This document shows, piece after piece, positions 21,999 through 24,095 of a DNA stretch of 24,095 bases. The notes under the pieces are model-generated. The model was not told the origin of the DNA and did not search any database. It was given only the letters and a program-made list of their open reading frames with translations. The stretch comes from a virus. Each line of letters starts with the position of its first letter. Position 1 is the stretch's first letter. The position numbers were made by a program, and so were the translations under genes. The stretch covers positions 1-24,095 of IMG/VR virus record IMGVR_UViG_3300019776_001119. One strand, written 5' to 3'.

Positions 21999-22982
21999 AT
22001 GGCAAACGTCATCCGAATCAAGCGTCGCGTCACCGGCCTCGCCGGGGCGCCCTCGGCACTGAAATCCGCTGAACTCGCGCACAACGAGGTCGACGATACA
22101 CTCTATGTCGGCAAGGGTGACGACGGCGCCGGAAACGCCACTTCTGTCGTTCCGCTCGCCGGCAAGGGCGCCTTCGTCGACCTGGGCAACGCCCAGACCG
22201 TTGCAGGCGCCAAGATCTTCTCCACCGTGCCGAAGTCGTCCCAGGACGCGTCCGGCGGCACCGACCTCGTGCGAAAGAGCCAGGTCGACACGCTGCTGGC
22301 GGCAAAGGCGCCGCTGGCGTCGCCCAATCTGACGGGCACGCCGACGGCCCCCACGGCAGCTCCCGCGACCAACACGACCCAGATCGCCACGACCGCCTTC
22401 GTGCAGGATGCCCTTGCCGGGGTCGGCGCCGGCGACATGCTGAAATCGGTCTACGATACCACCAACAACGGCAAGGTGGATGCTGCGGAAACGGCGGATG
22501 CCGTGCCCTGGACTGGCGTCACAGGCAAGCCGTCCAGTTTCATCCCGGGCGCGCATACACATGCCACGTCGGAGGTCACGGGACTCGATACCGCCCTTGC
22601 CGCCAAGGCGCCCCTGGCTTCGCCTGCCCTCACCGGAACGCCCACGGCTCCCACCGCCACGGAGGGCAACAGCTCGACCCAGATCGCCACGACGGCCTTC
22701 GTGGCGGCGGCGGTGGCAGCCGTGATCAACGGCTCGCCCGGCGCTCTCGATACGCTGAACGAGCTCGCTGCCGCGCTGGGAAACGACGAGAATTTTTCGG
22801 CGACGCTCACCAATGCACTCGCCGGAAAGCTCACGAAATCCCTGAACCTGTCTGACTTGAGCGATGCGGCTGCGGCCCGATCAAACCTCGGCCTGGGCTC
22901 GATGGCAGCCCAGAACGCAAGTGCGGTCGCCATCACGGGCGGAAGTGTGGATGGCACCACTCTCGACGGCGGCACGTTCTGA
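21999..22982 (+). CDS. Repeat-containing tail fibre protein (copy 2)
   Basis: A 327-residue protein with CAGGGA upstream. It begins MANVIRIKRRVTGLAGAPSA, then LKSAELAHNEVDDTLYVGKG, a fibre N-terminal pattern shared with the fibre at 12163. It carries two KAPLASP-LTGTPTAPT repeat units, each followed by TTQIATTAFV or STQIATTAFV, and an HTHATSEVTGLDTAL H-x-H module. It continues with GSPGALDTLNELAAALGNDE and LSDLSDAAAARSNLGLGS, common fibre C-terminal shaft motifs. It ends SVDGTTLDGGTF. The shaft and attachment are clear, but there is no large tip domain, so it may attach to another protein such as the adhesin encoded next. Confidence 0.87.
   Translation: MANVIRIKRRVTGLAGAPSALKSAELAHNEVDDTLYVGKGDDGAGNATSVVPLAGKGAFVDLGNAQTVAGAKIFSTVPKSSQDASGGTDLVRKSQVDTLLAAKAPLASPNLTGTPTAPTAAPATNTTQIATTAFVQDALAGVGAGDMLKSVYDTTNNGKVDAAETADAVPWTGVTGKPSSFIPGAHTHATSEVTGLDTALAAKAPLASPALTGTPTAPTATEGNSSTQIATTAFVAAAVAAVINGSPGALDTLNELAAALGNDENFSATLTNALAGKLTKSLNLSDLSDAAAARSNLGLGSMAAQNASAVAITGGSVDGTTLDGGTF
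22302..22355 (+). repeat. Fibre repeat unit, copy 3
   Basis: This encodes AKAPLASPNLTGTPTAPT, differing from copies 1 and 2 by one residue (Asn for Ala). It is followed by ATNTTQIATTAFV. Confidence 0.88.
22602..22655 (+). repeat. Fibre repeat unit, copy 4
   Basis: This encodes AKAPLASPALTGTPTAPT, identical in protein to copies 1 and 2, and is followed by GNSSTQIATTAFV. An H-x-H motif (HTHATSEVTGLDTAL) precedes it. Confidence 0.88.
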
Positions 22983-23043
22983 GCCGCGGGCATACTGAAG
23001 GGAAGGGCGGCAACAAGTGGCATCTCATTGGAGACAACGCGAC

Positions 23044-23811
23044 ATGATGAACAGAGCTCTGCTGGCGGCTACCGTCGCCTCCGGCCTGGTCCTTCCGGCG
23101 AAGGCGGCGGTCTATCTGCCGCAGCGTCTCGCCATCATCAAGCCCGGGAACCTGGAGTTCTCGAAGAACCTTCTCGCCATGCCCACGACGATGGGCATGC
23201 TCAAGCCCGGCGGCCGAACCCGGGGAGCGATCTCCTATGTTGGCGGTGGGTCATCTGCGAGCACGAGCGCGACGACCATCACGATCCCTGCCCATCAGGC
23301 TGGCGACCTGATACTGATCATCAAGACCTGCGCGGGTTCCATGCCGTCCGCTCCGGCGGGATGGACCGTGATCTACACGGGAAGCGCTGGTAACGCGTAC
23401 GGCATTGTCGGATACAAGTTCGCAACCGCCAGTGGGACTGTCAGCGGAACCTGGAGCAACTCTTCCAGCGTCACGATGGGCGTAGCTGTCTATCACAACG
23501 TTTATGACGTTGGTAACAATGGTCAGCGGTTCACAAACACAAATGTGGTGTCGTCGATAACCTGGCCAGGCTTCACCGTGCAGGACACCACGGACACCAA
23601 GTGGATTGTTGGTTTGGGCGCCCCGATCACCACCATCGTATCCGGTCAGCCGAACGCACCAACGGGCCGAACCAGTCGCATCAACGCGAACTACGTTCGT
23701 ATCTGGGATACCAACGGCGCCTACGCCGGCAACTATGTGGCTCAGACTTCCTCGACCAGCACCAACTACTGCTACGGTGGGCTATACGTTCCCGTCGAAC
23801 TCATCCCGTAA
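23044..23811 (+). CDS. Putative tail tip adhesin or virion surface protein
   Basis: A 255-residue protein from the ATG at 23044, with GGAGA at 23030-23034; an ATG at 23047 is equally possible. The N-terminus MMNRALLAATVASGLVLPAK-A looks like a signal peptide with a possible AKA cleavage site. It could instead be a membrane-like tail attachment segment. AVYLPQRLAIIKPGNLEF and LLAMPTTMGMLKPG follow. From about residue 62 the sequence is Ser/Thr/Gly-rich and beta-rich: SASTSATTITIPAHQAGDLI, SAPAGWTVIYTGSAGNAYGI, GTVSGTWSNSSSVTMGVAVY. This 'TITIPs.qaGDLiv......ps.P.GWt' pattern occurs in phage tail and surface proteins. Its GC is lower than its neighbours, suggesting recent acquisition. The receptor role is inferred from position. 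Confidence 0.78.
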   Translation: MMNRALLAATVASGLVLPAKAAVYLPQRLAIIKPGNLEFSKNLLAMPTTMGMLKPGGRTRGAISYVGGGSSASTSATTITIPAHQAGDLILIIKTCAGSMPSAPAGWTVIYTGSAGNAYGIVGYKFATASGTVSGTWSNSSSVTMGVAVYHNVYDVGNNGQRFTNTNVVSSITWPGFTVQDTTDTKWIVGLGAPITTIVSGQPNAPTGRTSRINANYVRIWDTNGAYAGNYVAQTSSTSTNYCYGGLYVPVELIP

Positions 23812-23831
23812 GAGTGCGCTCAGTCTCGCCT

Positions 23832-24095
23832 GTGATCTCGCACGACCTGATCTTGAGCTGGCAGGAGGGCGTTGCTGTCGTCGTGGTGCTCCTCGGCCTC
23901 GGGGCCGGGGCTTTCCTGGTGGCGCAGCGGCCTTCCTTCTGGCTCGAGTTCGGGGTCCGGCTGGGGCAGGCGCTACTGCCTCGAGCCGTGAAGTACCTAA
24001 CTCGGCGCATGTCGCCGGAGGAAGAGGCCGCCTGGCGCGAAGCGGAACGGCGGGGGCAGGGGGATGAGTGGCTTCGCGACCGACGACGCAAATGA
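23832..24095 (+). CDS. Small membrane protein with basic C-terminus
   Basis: An 87-residue protein from GTG 23832; a GTG at 23814 is an alternative, and neither has a clear Shine-Dalgarno. The stop is the last codon of the window. One transmembrane helix at about residues 12-31 (GVAVVVVLLGLGAGAFLVAQ) is followed by an amphipathic region (FWLEFGVRLGQALLPRAVKY) and a charged tail, LTRRMSPEEEAAWREAERRG. I do not recognise a named family. It could be a holin-like or superinfection-related protein, or a membrane anchor. It is the last gene of the fibre/adhesin cluster. Confidence 0.68.
   Translation: MISHDLILSWQEGVAVVVVLLGLGAGAFLVAQRPSFWLEFGVRLGQALLPRAVKYLTRRMSPEEEAAWREAERRGQGDEWLRDRRRK

Noticed and set aside
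23044-23811. Possible target gene of a diversity-generating retroelement
   Set aside because: No reverse transcriptase, template repeat or adenine-biased variable region was seen, and the C-terminus lacks the usual C-type lectin motifs.
1-24095. tRNA genes, integrase, attachment sites, insertion sequences or defence islands
   Set aside because: None was recognised. All space is taken by late phage genes on one strand, and integration/regulation genes are presumably outside the window.

Overview
The window is a late (virion morphogenesis and lysis) gene block of a temperate-type tailed phage or prophage. Every supported gene is on the + strand, and genes are packed with 1-4 nt stop/start overlaps (TGATG, ATGA, GTGA). 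The DNA is GC-rich, with strong G/C bias at third codon positions. That composition, plus protein styles I associate with prophages of Alphaproteobacteria, suggests an alphaproteobacterial host, perhaps Rhizobiales/Hyphomicrobiales. This host call is inference: no host gene lies in the window.

Layout. (1) 1-4074 is a lambda-type head module: portal C-terminus, a gpW-like joiner, an S49 capsid protease carrying an in-frame nested scaffold gene, a gpD-like decoration protein, a gpE-like major capsid protein and an FII-like head-tail joiner. (2) 4075-4174 is a gap holding a perfect 12-bp hairpin. (3) 4175-8295 has a putative tail terminator and a P2-like baseplate set (V, small protein, W/gp25, J, long I). 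(4) 8302-13386 is an appendage cluster: an 814-aa DUF4815-like protein, two fibre proteins and two small proteins. It is closed by an intrinsic terminator at 13412-13441. (5) 13456-19673 is the contractile tail: sheath FI, tube FII, chaperone E with a -1 frameshift to E', tape measure T, U, X and hub D. (6) 19683-21409 is lysis: a small membrane coiled-coil protein, an amidase/endolysin-like protein with C-terminal membrane segments, and an overlapping Rz/Rz1-like spanin pair. (7) 21397-24095 is a second appendage cluster: a small unknown, a collagen-like mini-protein, a fibre paralogous to the first cluster, a probable adhesin of lower GC, and a small membrane protein ending on the last base.

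Together these genes would build a myovirus with a lambda-like (siphoviral) capsid on a P2-like contractile tail, with host-recognition proteins in two separated clusters. The less ordinary signals are: the nested scaffold start; the T TTT TTG slippery site with a foldable hairpin directly downstream whose loop carries the zero-frame stop; a shared C-terminal LDGG-x-(F/Y) tail on three appendage proteins; the endolysin with membrane segments; and the 4100-4130 hairpin. No tRNA, rRNA, CRISPR array, IS element, integrase, att site or reverse transcriptase was seen. No gap between genes exceeds 300 bases; the largest is 4075-4174.
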